Shown: piece by piece, positions 37,856 through 48,088 of the stretch
Numbering within the stretch: the stretch's first letter is position 1
Layout of the letters: each line of letters opens with the position of its first letter
From: Scortum barcoo
Taxonomy: Eukaryota > Chordata > Actinopteri > Centrarchiformes > Terapontidae
DNA: 64,000 nucleotides
Assembly: GCA_023238725.1 (NCBI GenBank)
Contig: CM041552.1
Coordinates: forward strand, 14,795,147 to 14,859,146
Reading direction: 5' to 3'
Notes under the pieces: model-generated
Told to the model about the DNA's origin: nothing
What the model saw: only the letters and a program-made list of their open reading frames with translations
Database searches by the model: none
Program-made: the position numbers and the translations under genes

Positions 37856-40800
37856 GTACTAGTGACACCCCCTTCAAAAGGCCCTGTTTAACTGCCCTCC
37901 TCGTGGTCGTCTTCAATTGACTTGACCACAGCGAACATACTGTACAGTTAGAAGATCATCAACAAAAGTCAATATGTATGTTGCCACAGCGACGCATGCT
38001 ACTTTTACTCCTCACTGATGTACAGTGCATAAACATAACATGAGTCACAGTATGCTTCAGCAGCTGAATTTAAATGGCCTTGTTGCTTTCTGAGGGCTGC
38101 TGCATTATTTATCTTTGTGCCCGACCAGCAGAGAAGCTCTGGTCTGTGGGACTAGGAGAGCTGTGGTAACTAGAGTCCAGAGTATGCTCTGCAGCCTACA
38201 CCTCAGCCGCGTATCCTCTTACAAGAAAAACTACACCTTGTTATTTTCTATTTTAGCTTTGTGGCAGTTTAGTGGTGTGTATGTCATTCCTGGAGATCCA
38301 GGAATGAAGAACATACCGTGCATCTATTGACTGAAATAGTCCTTTAACAAACAAAATAAAGAAGATCTTTGTGCCTCACATCTACAGCTATGCTTCAAGA
38401 AATGTACAATTAAATTTACTTCCAAGGACTACAACTCATTCAATATCAGTTTCACAGGAATTAAATAACAAGTAGTAAAACTACTCTGTCTGTGTCTCCT
38501 ATGTAGAAGTTGAAGCATTATTTACCGTCATCATAAAATATTAAGATCATTTCTAAAAGTGCATTTCCTGCCTTCTGGACCTCTGTTCCTTCTACATCCA
38601 CACTTTCCTCCACCTGTATTTGCCTTGGCCTTCTGTTTCCCGCCTCATCTATCCCCTCCAACCGTGGCATCTCTCTCTAGCACTCAAGCCACTCAGATGA
38701 CTCAGAGGTGGAGAACATTTTGCAAGACCCTCACCACCAGGGAGGGCACAGCCAGCACCACCACGACCACAAGCATCACCACCACCATCACGATCACGAG
38801 CCTGAGCCTCACGACGCAGACAGGGAAGCTGAGGGCGAAGACCGCCCCGCCACCCCGTCGTACTTGCGCCCCCCGGTGGCAGGAAGGGCGCAGTCGGATT
38901 CGGGTCCCGACCCCAGTTTACCTCAGAGCAGAAGTGTGGAGTTTGATTTGCCGTCCCCCACCCGACCCAAGAGTCCCTGGGGCCGATTCGACCCCTACAA
39001 CAACAACGAGGTAACAGAGGGAGGTCCAGCTGAGAGATCCAGAGAGGAGAGACAAGATCTAAGTGGTTTAGTTCTGCTTTCAGGTTGTTTGTGTGCTGTA
39101 ATGTGTTGAAGGGTTCCTCCTCAGATGGATCAGTACAGCTCATATCAAAGCCTGAAACCAGAATGTGCCTTTAAAGGGTTGATTTGTGCTCCTTTTTGTG
39201 GGGTTGTGATTCGGTTGTGATCGAGGCTCTGTGATGGTAGTTTTGCATTTTGCTGTTGTTGTGCTGTTTTAGGCGTCAGATTTTTTATGGGAAAGTTACC
39301 GTGCTGTGACGAATGGACAAAACAAATTTTTGTGTGTTTCCCTGATGTATGATTTAATCTTTGTGTGTGGGTTGTTTTTTTTTTTTTTTTTAGGACCAGG
39401 ACAAGGAGTATGTGGGTTTCGCAACACACTGCCTAACCAGGTGCACCGCAAGTCAGTTAAGAAGGGATTTGACTTCACGCTCATGGTGGCAGGTAAATCC
39501 TCGTTCACACGTTAGCAGACATTCGATCTTAAGCCCACCTTTCACTTTGAAGAGAGTGTTCATCAAAAGTCTTAAACCTCTTGTTGTTCTTTGTTTGAAG
39601 GGGAGTCTGGCCTGGGAAAGTCCACACTGGTCAACAGTCTCTTTCTCACAGATCTTTACAAAGACAGGAAGCTGCTCAATGCTGAAGGTGAGGGTTTTTT
39701 TCTTCTCTCTGTCTGTTTTGTTTAATAAATATTTGCCCTGCAAAATGGCGTGGCTGATATTAAAACAACAGCTCCTGTCCTCCCCCCAGAGCGAATCACA
39801 CAAACAGTAGAAATCACCAAACACACCGTGGATATAGAAGAGAAAGGCGTTAAACTGAAGCTCACCATCGTGGACACCCCTGGGTTCGGGGATGCTGTAA
39901 ACAACACTGAATGGTACGTGTCAGGCTTCTTTTCAAATGAACAACGTCCTCACAGAGTACAGCTGCGTTGGCCCGTTTTAGCTACGCTATGTTTAAAAAG
40001 TCATGTGCAGCCCTGCAGTGCCTCAGAGACTGAATGTCCCCGTGTGTTTCCGCTCTTAGCTGGAAGTCTGTGGCTGACTACATCGACCAGCAGTTTGAGC
40101 AGTATTTCAGGGACGAGAGTGGCCTCAACCGCAAGAACATCCAGGACAACCGTGTACACTGCTGCCTCTATTTCATCTCACCCTTTGGTCATGGGTATGA
40201 CAAAGTTGCCTTAGCCCCTCCCTCTTTATTGTCTCTCCTAATGATGAGCAATAGTAACCTCTTTCTACTGTAGTATGTCCATGCTCACACACACTTCTTT
40301 TTTCCTGCACACACTTTTGAGATTTATCGTAAGCATCCAGCTGCACCAGTATTTACTCGCAGTGCATTTAGCCCCATAAATTGTTAATGCAGTTCTCTCC
40401 TGCCCGGAGTTAAAGCACTTCTCAGCTGCTTTCAGGTGAATTTACATCTGCTGCATTGCTTTCGACTTAATCATTCAGTGCTGAGTGTTGATGTGGGGCC
40501 CTTTCCTTGCATTTGTGCATGTGTCCACTGTTCACCGCACTCCAGAAAGAAACCCCAGCTTAATGCGGCAGAACATTTTTATAGTCACAGCGATGGAGAA
40601 ACTGCTCCCTCTGTTGATGGGCATCAGTCATTACCGCACACCAGAAGGTCACTTGGAGAGACATCATCTTATGTCTGAAATAGAAAGACGCACATCTGGA
40701 CCTTCACCAACATAAATGATTTGTCCCTTGATCCCAACAGCTGATCTTTATGGAATGCTGCTCCCATGTTTTCAAGATATCTTCAAAATATCACCTCCAG

Positions 40801-43800
40801 GATGCCAATAATAAAAATCAAATCCCTTGGTTATTGTGTCTCATTGTACCTAACGTGTACGTTTGTTTCTCCAGCCTCCGGCCTTTGGACGTGGAGTTCA
40901 TGAAAGCTCTGCATGAGAAGGTTAACATTGTCCCCGTCTTAGCCAAAGCAGACACACTCACCCCCAGTGAGGTCAAGAAAAAGAAAATCAAGGCAAGGCA
41001 GCTCTCAGTCAATGAACGGATGATCTGTGCACGTGTTTCATCTCATTAATGAAACTGTAGTAGACAGCAGAGAATCACCGAGCACTGTGCTCCGTCGCTT
41101 TCACTGCAGATCCGAGAGGAGATTGAGCAGTACGGCATCAAGATATACCAGTTCCCAGACTGTGACTCTGACGAAGACGAGGATTTCAAGCAGCAGGACA
41201 CTGAGCTGAAGGTGAGAACCTCTCTCACCTCTCTCTCTGCTCTTTTTTTCTGATTTCTTCTCTGCAGTCAGTTGGTTTGTTTGTTATCAACCAGAGCTGA
41301 AGCAGGACTAAAACCTTTGCAGCATGGATAATTCAGTAAACAAGAAGAGACATGGCACTAAGAGCATTTTAGAATTTAAATGTTTAGACACAAAAGTCTT
41401 TTGTTGTCCTGATCAGTTCAAAGAGGATTCATTATAATCAATAGAGTGTAGTGATGGTAAAATAAATATACAGACCATATAATGCCAGACCTTGGCAGTC
41501 TGACTACACAGTCCTGATGAGTCAACCGTTCTTTGTTCTTCTGGCATCGTAAACTGGCAGCGAGGACACAGCCAGCCTGCCAGGAAATCTCTCTCTGCCT
41601 CTGTGTTAACTGCAGCAGGGAGATGAAAGTATATAAAATGACAAAGGATGGAGGGGTTTAAAGAATGAATTGGAAGGGTTTATTAATGTTGAGAGATGAA
41701 GGGTGACAAGATGGATATGGAGCAGAAAAGAAGAGATGGAACTAAGGAGGCAGATGTGGAAGCGTGCACTGCATCACTCACTGGTTCCTTCCGACTCATC
41801 TACACCCTTTTGTGTTTTAATTTTATGATCCTGTCTCTGTTTCCCCAACAAGGAAAGCATTCCCTTCGCAGTAATTGGCAGCAACACGGTGGTGGAGGCC
41901 AAAGGGAAGAGAGTGCGAGGTCGTCTCTACCCCTGGGGCATCGTGGAGGGTACGGCCATTCTCCTGCTTCATCACAGAGATGTTGCATACATGTTGTATT
42001 GATATACAGTGTATATATGTATGTACACATGTTCTCAATGTGGTTCGCAGTGGAGAACTCGGCGCATTGTGATTTTGTGAAGCTGAGGAACATGCTCGTT
42101 CGCACGCACATGCAAGATCTGAAGGACGTGACCCGAGAGACTCACTACGAGAACTACAGAGCCCAGTGCATCCAGAGCATGACCCGCATGGTGGTGAAGG
42201 AGCGCAACCGCAAGTATGCTTACGCTGAACCTTTTAAGAGAAAATATCAAGAAGTGTAGAATATATGCGCATTTAAAGACTCTTAAATCTATTACAAATC
42301 CAGGATTTGCTCTATTTACGTTAAAAACTTTCTTTCATTTAATTTCAAACCTTTTTCCCAAAACAAGCTTTAAATATTAGACGATGAACTTCTCTCTGCA
42401 GTAAACTAACCAGGGAGAGCGGCACAGACTTCCCCATCCCCGCGGCGCCAGGAGTGGCGGACAACGAGACAGAAAAGCTGATCCGAGAGAAAGACGAGGA
42501 GGTACGGCACGCCGACTACGAACCGGACTCGCACCACCAACACGATCACGATCACGAGCCCGAACACAATTCTGACCATCACGAGCACTCAGACCCTCGG
42601 CCAGAGACGCATTCAAACCAGGGAGGCGACGAAGCCCTCTGAGATGTTGTTTACTCGTCGGCGTTCTTTGATGCACACTCGGGTCATGTTTTCTGGGGCT
42701 GACGATGAGTAGCCTCACAAAACATGAACTGGTGTAGTTACACGTTCAAACCCCACCCTCCCCTTCCTTGCGAGTCCTTTGGACCTTTGAACTGTGGTTA
42801 GGAGGTTAGAGAGCTTGCCACATAAAAATCACACACTTCAGAGCAGAACTTCTCATTTTCAGAAACAGTGACATTAGATTCATTGAATTTGTTCAATATC
42901 TTGATAATTTTTCAGCTTTTGTCCCTTTTTCCAGAACTGCAGATCGAGCTTTGTGTTAGACATTGTTTCAGACTGACTTACTTCAAACCCAACCCACTTA
43001 GTAAAATTTGTTCCATGGTGTTCCAGTACAACAGAATTTATATTTAAGAGCCAAATAAAATTAGTAACGAATATGATATAAATTGTTTTTGTCAGAAAAT
43101 TCAACACAAGAAATATTTTTAGAGGAAATATCATTAGACAAAATATTATTCCCTTTAGGTTCCTGATATTTAGTTCTTCACACACAGTCTGAGACCAGTA
43201 AAGGTGACATAAATTTCTGCCAATGATACAACATCTGTTCATGGTGAATTATTACAGTTTTTTCCCTGCTCCCCACTAAATCTATTTATGACCAAATAAA
43301 GAGATAAGTTCTCCTCAGTTGTTTTTATTTTTTTGATAACATCATAGACTGCATTTAATGATGGACGACGCATATCCACTTGATCCCGCTATAAATTTGT
43401 GAAGCCAAAGTCCCATGTACATGTGCTGCTTATCTTGCTGGTGACATCATTTCTAATCAGACTTTGCGCAGTAGTGTATTGACATCCCATCACATTGAAA
43501 TAACCACAGTTAGAATCACATCTCCTCTAGATGATCCTACAGGTCCCGAAAAGACCTCAATCATGATGTCACACCCCCCTTTTAATAAATTAAATAACTA
43601 ATTAAAAGCAAACTTCATAAAAATGAACACTTGAATAAATATCAGTGTGATAAGAACTACCTAAAAATGACAACCAAAAATGAAACCATCTTTGGGAAAA
43701 ATGTATTTGATGTGTACTTTTTTTAGACTGGCCTGTGTCCCATCTGCTAACATGGAAGGGGAGGGGTTTATGGCCTGTACTGCAGCCACCAGATATTTTA

Positions 43801-44320
43801 GCTTTACTTTTGGGGTGCTGTTGTTTTTTCCATCTGCTTAAACAGTCTATGGGTGTAACTAATACTAAAATATGGTGAAACATGACAATAGAGTTGCAAC
43901 GATTAATCAATAAGTCAATGGAAAAGGTCAGTGTTTCACCAGTGGGTGCAATATCCAACAAAAGCTGTTCCACAAAAAAAACACATCACAGCACCTCCAT
44001 AAAACTAAAGTCAACATTGTCAAACCCAGAAACTGATATGTTTTCACATATTTATTAATATTAGGCACTGTGTAGAGAAGGTGAAGCAGTAGGTGGAGAA
44101 GCCAGTGGTCCCCTGCAGTTGTTCACCACAGGTCACGTGATCTAGAAAGACCAGACTGATGTCCCGAGACTCTGTTATCGATTTGTTGTCTGTGCGGTCG
44201 CGTGTGAAAAATGATCTCGTGGTTCTGACCGACTCTCGTCTGTCCCCACAGCTGCGGCGGATGCAGGAGATGCTGCAGAGGATTCAGGATCAAATGCACA
44301 CTCAGAAAGACGCCTATTAA
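37737..44320 (+). CDS. septin4: Septin-4, shared coding exons (GTPase of septin filaments)
   Basis: Twelve exons join in consistent phases: 37737-37855, 38681-39010, 39394-39492, 39601-39687, 39790-39913, 40060-40194, 40875-40992, 41110-41211, 41853-41949, 42051-42213, 42402-42501 and 44252-44320. The protein has an acidic and His-rich N-terminal region, then the septin hallmark YVGFAT...[14 protein letters not shown], the P-loop GESGLGKST, the G3 motif [13 protein letters not shown], the G4 motif AKAD, the septin unique element ([20 protein letters not shown]) and a short coiled coil ([17 protein letters not shown]) ending at TAA. SESIPFAV-type and [12 protein letters not shown] wording fits SEPT4 rather than SEPT5. 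Septins form hetero-oligomeric filaments at membranes and the cytokinetic ring; SEPT4 also has roles in sperm and neurons. A 2-base insertion at 39424-39429 breaks the frame as given (see the exon entry). The intron after 40992 is of GC-AG type. 3' of the gene lies convergent mnt. Confidence 0.95.
38681..39010 (+). CDS. septin4: Septin-4 exon with His-rich region
   Basis: 110 codons in phase 0 at both ends (ctctctag|CACTCA; AACGAG|gtaaca). It starts [16 protein letters not shown], continues with a His-rich stretch of 28 residues (38732-38815, about 15 His, including [13 protein letters not shown]) and ends [16 protein letters not shown]. The last motif matches the SPWGKLDPY region of human SEPT4, which anchors the orthology. 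The His-rich part could bind metal ions; this is inference. Confidence 0.9.
39011..39393. other. septin4: Septin-4 intron with long poly-T before acceptor
   Basis: It holds no exon. Its last 18 bases before the AG are an unbroken T run, a very strong polypyrimidine tract and also a site where sequencing quality often falls. Confidence 0.8.
39394..39492 (+). CDS. septin4: Septin-4 exon with apparent 2-base frameshift
   Basis: After a poly-T tract and acceptor tttag, the exon reads [11 protein letters not shown] in the expected frame. The continuation [20 protein letters not shown], nearly invariant in the SEPT4/5 group, is in another frame, because ACAC is expanded to ACACAC at 39424-39429. 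With 97 instead of 99 bases the exon would be in phase with its neighbours. As given, translation runs out of frame and meets TAG at 39808-39810 in the next-but-one exon, before most of the GTPase domain. Confidence 0.9.
39601..39687 (+). CDS. septin4: Septin-4 exon with P-loop (G1)
   Basis: It completes Gly across the junction to give [20 protein letters not shown], the nucleotide-binding P-loop with its Lys and Ser. It ends NAE in phase 1. Canonical splice sites. Confidence 0.95.
39790..39913 (+). CDS. septin4: Septin-4 exon with switch II (G3)
   Basis: It encodes [20 protein letters not shown] and then [17 protein letters not shown], with the G3 DxxG motif. It ends GAATG|gtacgt, splitting the Cys codon of TEC. 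Confidence 0.95.
40060..40194 (+). CDS. septin4: Septin-4 exon, central GTPase domain
   Basis: It encodes [33 protein letters not shown] and [10 protein letters not shown], all hallmarks of the SEPT4 subgroup. Donor CATGG|gtatga. Confidence 0.95.
40195..40874. other. septin4: Septin-4 intron, no further exon seen
   Basis: About 680 bases between the FGHG and LRPLDV exons. No repeat or coding segment recognised. Confidence 0.8.
40875..40992 (+). CDS. septin4: Septin-4 exon with G4 motif and GC donor
   Basis: It encodes [19 protein letters not shown], then [20 protein letters not shown] with the AKAD guanine-specificity motif. The boundary to IREEI requires a GC donor (ATCAAG|gcaagg), a recognised minor class with otherwise strong consensus. 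Confidence 0.93.
40993..41109 (+). other. septin4: GC-AG intron of septin-4
   Basis: The intron begins gcaagg and ends actgcag. The flanking exons fix the boundary because the codons on both sides match the family without gap. Confidence 0.85.
41110..41211 (+). CDS. septin4: Septin-4 exon, [15 protein letters not shown] segment
   Basis: 34 codons in phase 0 at both ends, ending in the acidic [19 protein letters not shown] stretch typical of the SEPT4 subgroup. Confidence 0.95.
41212..41852. other. septin4: Septin-4 intron, no further exon seen
   Basis: About 640 bases. An open frame from 41696 runs through it, but its first part is not in frame with the septin exon it crosses. Confidence 0.8.
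41853..41949 (+). CDS. septin4: Septin-4 exon, AVIGSN segment
   Basis: It encodes [20 protein letters not shown] and [12 protein letters not shown], with the G5-like and septin-conserved Trp. Donor GAGG|gtacgg. Confidence 0.95.
42051..42213 (+). CDS. septin4: Septin-4 exon with septin unique element
   Basis: It encodes [20 protein letters not shown], then [20 protein letters not shown] and [14 protein letters not shown]. It ends with two bases (AA) of the Asn codon. Confidence 0.95.
42402..42501 (+). CDS. septin4: Septin-4 penultimate coding exon
   Basis: It completes Asn and encodes [20 protein letters not shown], then [13 protein letters not shown], ending GAGGAG|gtacgg in phase 0. Reading straight through the donor gives the alternative tail described separately. 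Confidence 0.95.
42502..42642 (+). CDS. septin4: Candidate intron-retention C-terminus of septin-4 (His-rich tail)
   Basis: Past the donor after 42501 the frame remains open for 46 codons to a TGA. The tail starts [20 protein letters not shown] and has 11 His, 7 Asp and 6 Glu. It replaces the coiled coil LRRMQEML... of the spliced form. The DHEPE motif is shared with the His-rich region encoded at 38732-38815. Whether the retained-intron transcript exists is unknown; chance openness is possible. Mammalian SEPT4 is reported to give the pro-apoptotic protein ARTS, which lacks the coiled coil, through intron retention, so the mode has a precedent, although at a different place in the protein. 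Confidence 0.4.
   Translation, partial: VRHADYEPDSHHQHDHDHEPEHNSDHHEHSDPRPETHSNQGGDEAL
42643..44251. other. septin4: Rest of the last septin-4 intron
   Basis: AT-rich. It holds a short fragment of the 'gcaacgattaatc' repeat type (43891-43919). No other exon recognised. It would be 3' UTR in an intron-retaining transcript; AATAAA hexamers near 43056 and 43295 could then serve for polyadenylation. Confidence 0.6.
43889..43920. repeat. Fragment of 'gattaatcgattag' type repeat, copy 3
   Basis: tagagttgcaacgattaatc followed by aataagtcaatgg matches the terminal part of this repeat type. Only one end is present. Confidence 0.45.
44252..44320 (+). CDS. septin4: Septin-4 terminal coding exon (coiled coil)
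   Basis: After tgtccccacag it encodes [20 protein letters not shown], then AY and TAA. The heptad-like Leu/Met pattern forms the short C-terminal coiled coil of the SEPT4 subgroup. Confidence 0.95.
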   Translation: MRRMQEMLQRIQDQMHTQKDAY

Positions 44321-45905
44321 CACAGGACAGCAGTCTCCCTCTCACACACACATACACACAACAAAAAAAACCTTTATTCCTCTCCAGGACATTGACATCC
44401 CCTTGAGTCCACCCAACCACCACTCAACCTCATCAACAGCACGTCACTCACATGTGGATCAGGGACCTGCGAGGAGGTGGTAAGACGTCTGCAGCTTAAC
44501 AACTCCCTTTATCCTCTCTGACATGACACCACTGCTGCGAAACTCTCTCCACTCAAAAGCTTCAAATAATTAGAAGATCAACAGGTCTTTTGTTTGAACA
44601 CATCATCTCTAGTTTGAGAAAGATTTGTTCAGTTGACTGTAACAGTGAGAAGAGTGATTTTCCAAATATCTGAACTTTATTTAGCCACATGATCACAGGG
44701 TTGTTTTATTTTATTGTTTTTTACATGAGGTCTGGTTTGAGGTTTACATGCAGTGACCTGCTCAGATTTTTTTTTTAAAGCACACTTTTCTAGTGCAAGT
44801 GTTTATTTTTACTCTCTCTATAGGTCAACATGCATATATACTGTAATAATTTAATTTTCTATATATTTTACGTGTTTTATTTAACTTCACCACTCGTTTA
44901 TGGATGATTCTTTTTATTTAGATTTCCCCTCAGCTGACGTTCCTGTTGGTTCATTCGGTTTAATGTTTGGTTTTATCAGCGCCTGCATGTTCGTCTGACA
45001 GCGTGGATGTTAGTGTCGGCCAGTCTCAACTCATTGCAAAGCTTCCTAACGCCACATCAGCGTTTAAAATAATCTTTCTGCGTGACAAAGGAGTCCGTTA
45101 TTACTTGGAGAATTCCCCCAAAACAGCTTCCTCCCCGGCTCACTCTCTCTCTATCTCTCATGACGCCTTTAGTCGTAACATATGAAGAATTTGATAAGAC
45201 AAGACCTTTAATGTGCATGAGGTGAGTGTCCAAGTGGAGGGTCGCATCAGAGGCCGTGCAGTGTATTTATTTTTGCATGTGTTTTGTGAAAGTTACTCAG
45301 ATTGCAGATCAATGAAAAATGGCCATAAGTTTATTTATGGGCGGTGAAAATATGTAGCTACTTAATTGTCGGGGAAAATATAATGAGAAGAGGTGGATTT
45401 TTCTTTTTTTTTTTATCTTGGTTGGTTATAATTATATCCTCATTTCAAGGGAACTCATAAGTTGGACGTGTGCTAATCGTAACGTTTATCTTATAACAAA
45501 AGCCGATAATGACAAACTTAATTGTCCTAAATTTTAGAGTTTAGTTTTGTGTTGACATGAAGAATTTTGTTTATCAAAGCCAAGAATAATGATCAAAATT
45601 ATTGAATAAACTTCTCTTGTTTATTGTTTCTATGTTTCAAGTACAACCCCCCCTTTTTTTTTTTTTTATCAAATGACTGTGATGTTGTGTGACCTTCTGT
45701 TATCTAAAGAAAAATAACATTCCTCAAGCTTCTGTCCCAGAGTCAGGTGTTACTTTTGTTTCTGAATTTGTTTTATATTAAACTTGTCTTTTGTTATTCT
45801 ACTTTTTGGAGTATATTTATGTAATAAATTTATAAATGAAATGCGGATGGGGCAGACAATATGTACAAATTCTAATATTGTAATAAAATATGAATATAAT
45901 TTCAT
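44321..45905 (+). other. septin4: Probable septin-4 3' UTR
   Basis: AT-rich with no coding exon. AATAAA hexamers at 45605-45610, 45823-45828 and 45882-45887 are candidate polyadenylation signals; tandem use is possible. The extent is inferred. Confidence 0.6.
45823..45887 (+). terminator. septin4: Candidate polyadenylation signals of septin-4
   Basis: Two AATAAA hexamers 59 bases apart, in front of the convergent mnt 3' end. Confidence 0.45.
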
Positions 45906-46129
45906 GTCTCCATCAGATGTTGAGTTTTGCTTTATAATTGATACTATGGCTTGATTAAGATGTTTAAGCAAGTATTGCAATTATCCGCTCATTTGAATTC
46001 ACATGAATTAAAAAAAATTACAATTTTATTCTGACTTTTTTCAGACTCCAAAATCTAAAACTGTCTTTGTATTGCCACAATACAAAATAGAAAAAATGAC
46101 TTGTTAAAAGCAACAAAAACAGACATTTG

Positions 46130-48088
46130 TAAACATAATACAATTTATTTAGTATCTTTTTTATAAATTTTTCACTTTACATATTTCCCCCTCTTTTACA
46201 TAATACAGTTAGATCTAAATGCAGCCCAACATTTACAGGCTATTTACAACTTAAACTTTCTCCATAGGGAAAACACACAAGTATATTGTTGCTTTTTCAA
46301 GTATCTGTTAATTTTAACACATTTTGTTTTGTTACAATATGATTTCAAAATGTTTTTGTTCAGGATGGTTTGCATAAAGTCTGAAGGTGGAAAAAAAAAA
46401 GATTTCTTGATTTTTACACATGGATTGTGAAAAAAAAGAATATAATATTTTCAAGCTCTAATCATATTGCATCAGAACAAAATACCAAAAATTAAGCGGC
46501 GAATACTTTCCAAAGTGGCCGAATGTGATATCAATGTGGGAAGAGGTCACCCCGATATACAGCTCTGTACATGGTCCCAGAAAAAACAACTATATTATCA
46601 AATTTACACTGAACAGAATACATTATCCTCCAGATGAGACAAGCAACAGTAAATCTTAAAATACAAAATCAGTTTTACATGTTACACTTTACATACACAT
46701 GATACTTTCATAAAGTAATCGCATTATTCTTTAAACAAACAAAAAAGGGCTTAAACTTCTGATGAGTGCGCTCCTCCGTGTTCTTTCACAGGTCAGTACA
46801 TTCAGATTAAATTAGGACTTGCAGCACAATGCTGTACTAAACTTCAGGTGTCCTGCTCATTGAGACTAACAAAATGTTCACAGTGCTAGCTTTGGAAACG
46901 GAAACACATTCACACGCACACACACCGGTTGGATTTACCGTTAAGCGATCCCGAACCAAAGTTATGGATGTCAGAGCGTCGACGTCATCGTTACATGAAC
47001 ACAGTCATGAGACATGCATGCAAACACACGCCACTCTACCATTTTTCTGCAAGACAGTACAGAGATACTTTACTACATTTTATGGGCCTTTTCATGCTTT
47101 CACATTCAGAATCTCTAAACACTCAACTCCCTCGTTTAGTATTTAATCACACACACATTGTCTGTTGTGTTTAGGGGATGTGTAGATGCACAAACTGATC
47201 CAATTTGGCAAAAAATATTTTAAAATATATTAGCAGCTGTGACAAAAACATAGCTTTATCTTAAAAACTGTACTCAGTACACTTGCAATGTTTGAAGGAC
47301 AAATATTAGTCACAAGCAACAATTTGAGTGTCCTAAAAACCAAAACCTGACAAAACTTTAAGTATAAGTGGCTGTTGTTTGAATAGCATCTGTCATTATA
47401 CTTCATACACAGGGATAGTAGAATTACATTGGAAACAGTCAGCCAGCAGGGGGAGCTACTGCAATGTGCAGTCACTGAGGACTGCAGCTCCAGTTCAGGA
47501 GCTCAGGTTCAGTCCAGGATCATTCTCCAGCCCTGCAGCATGTGCCTCCGCTGGAGAGGAGGAGCTCCTCTAAATCACATTCCCAGTGTGCTGGTGGTTA
47601 TGGCGGGTCAAGCGCTCGATCTGGTCCTACACTGTCTCAGTCCTCGAAGCCCTAACGTGGCCTCCTGGGTACGTGGTCTACTATCGGGATGATCCACAGC
47701 GGTCACAGTGACAGAGGGGAGTCCGGCCAGCAGCCAGTGCACCCACGTAAACACTGTAACAGGGTGCTGCACAGCTCATGCGAGAATGACGACTGCGACA
47801 GTGGATGGCCCACTGTGTTACCACACACACTCAACATGATGACTACATGCTGCCCCCCATGTCCTGAATCAGGATTTGAGGACGCTGTGGTGGACTAGTA
47901 TAAACAGAGGTTTTATCTTAGGAATGATCCCAGCTTTATGTTGACTGTAATGCTTCTGAATGGTAGTGGATCTGTGGATCTGTGGCCCTCGCTGTGGCCA
48001 CGTCGACAGCCTGGTCTGAGGCCTGTGGTTCCACCCCATGTCGCGGGGCATCTTCCGTGTTCCAGCCTGGTGGTCCTGTTGGCGGCAC
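46130..48088 (-). other. mnt: Probable mnt 3' UTR
   Basis: It follows the mnt stop codon on the minus strand. Its last part is AT-rich and has TTTATT at 46144-46149, which is AATAAA on the gene's strand. Open frames in it are short and without exon features. Confidence 0.6.
46144..46149 (-). terminator. mnt: Candidate polyadenylation signal of mnt
   Basis: AATAAA on the minus strand about 250 bases from the last septin-4 signal. The two genes are therefore tail to tail. Confidence 0.5.

Noticed and set aside
38649..39143. Minus-strand open frame of 164 codons
   Set aside because: It is the antisense shadow of the GC-rich septin-4 exon at 38681-39010 and resembles no protein.
39361..39515. 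Alternative splicing as the explanation of the frame break in the septin exon
   Set aside because: Conserved protein lies directly on both sides of ACACAC, leaving no room for an intron, so an insertion is the simpler reading.
41696..42259. Plus-strand open frame of 187 codons crossing septin exons
   Set aside because: It reads the exon at 41853 in a wrong frame and only the part from 42051 in the right one; it ignores clear splice sites.
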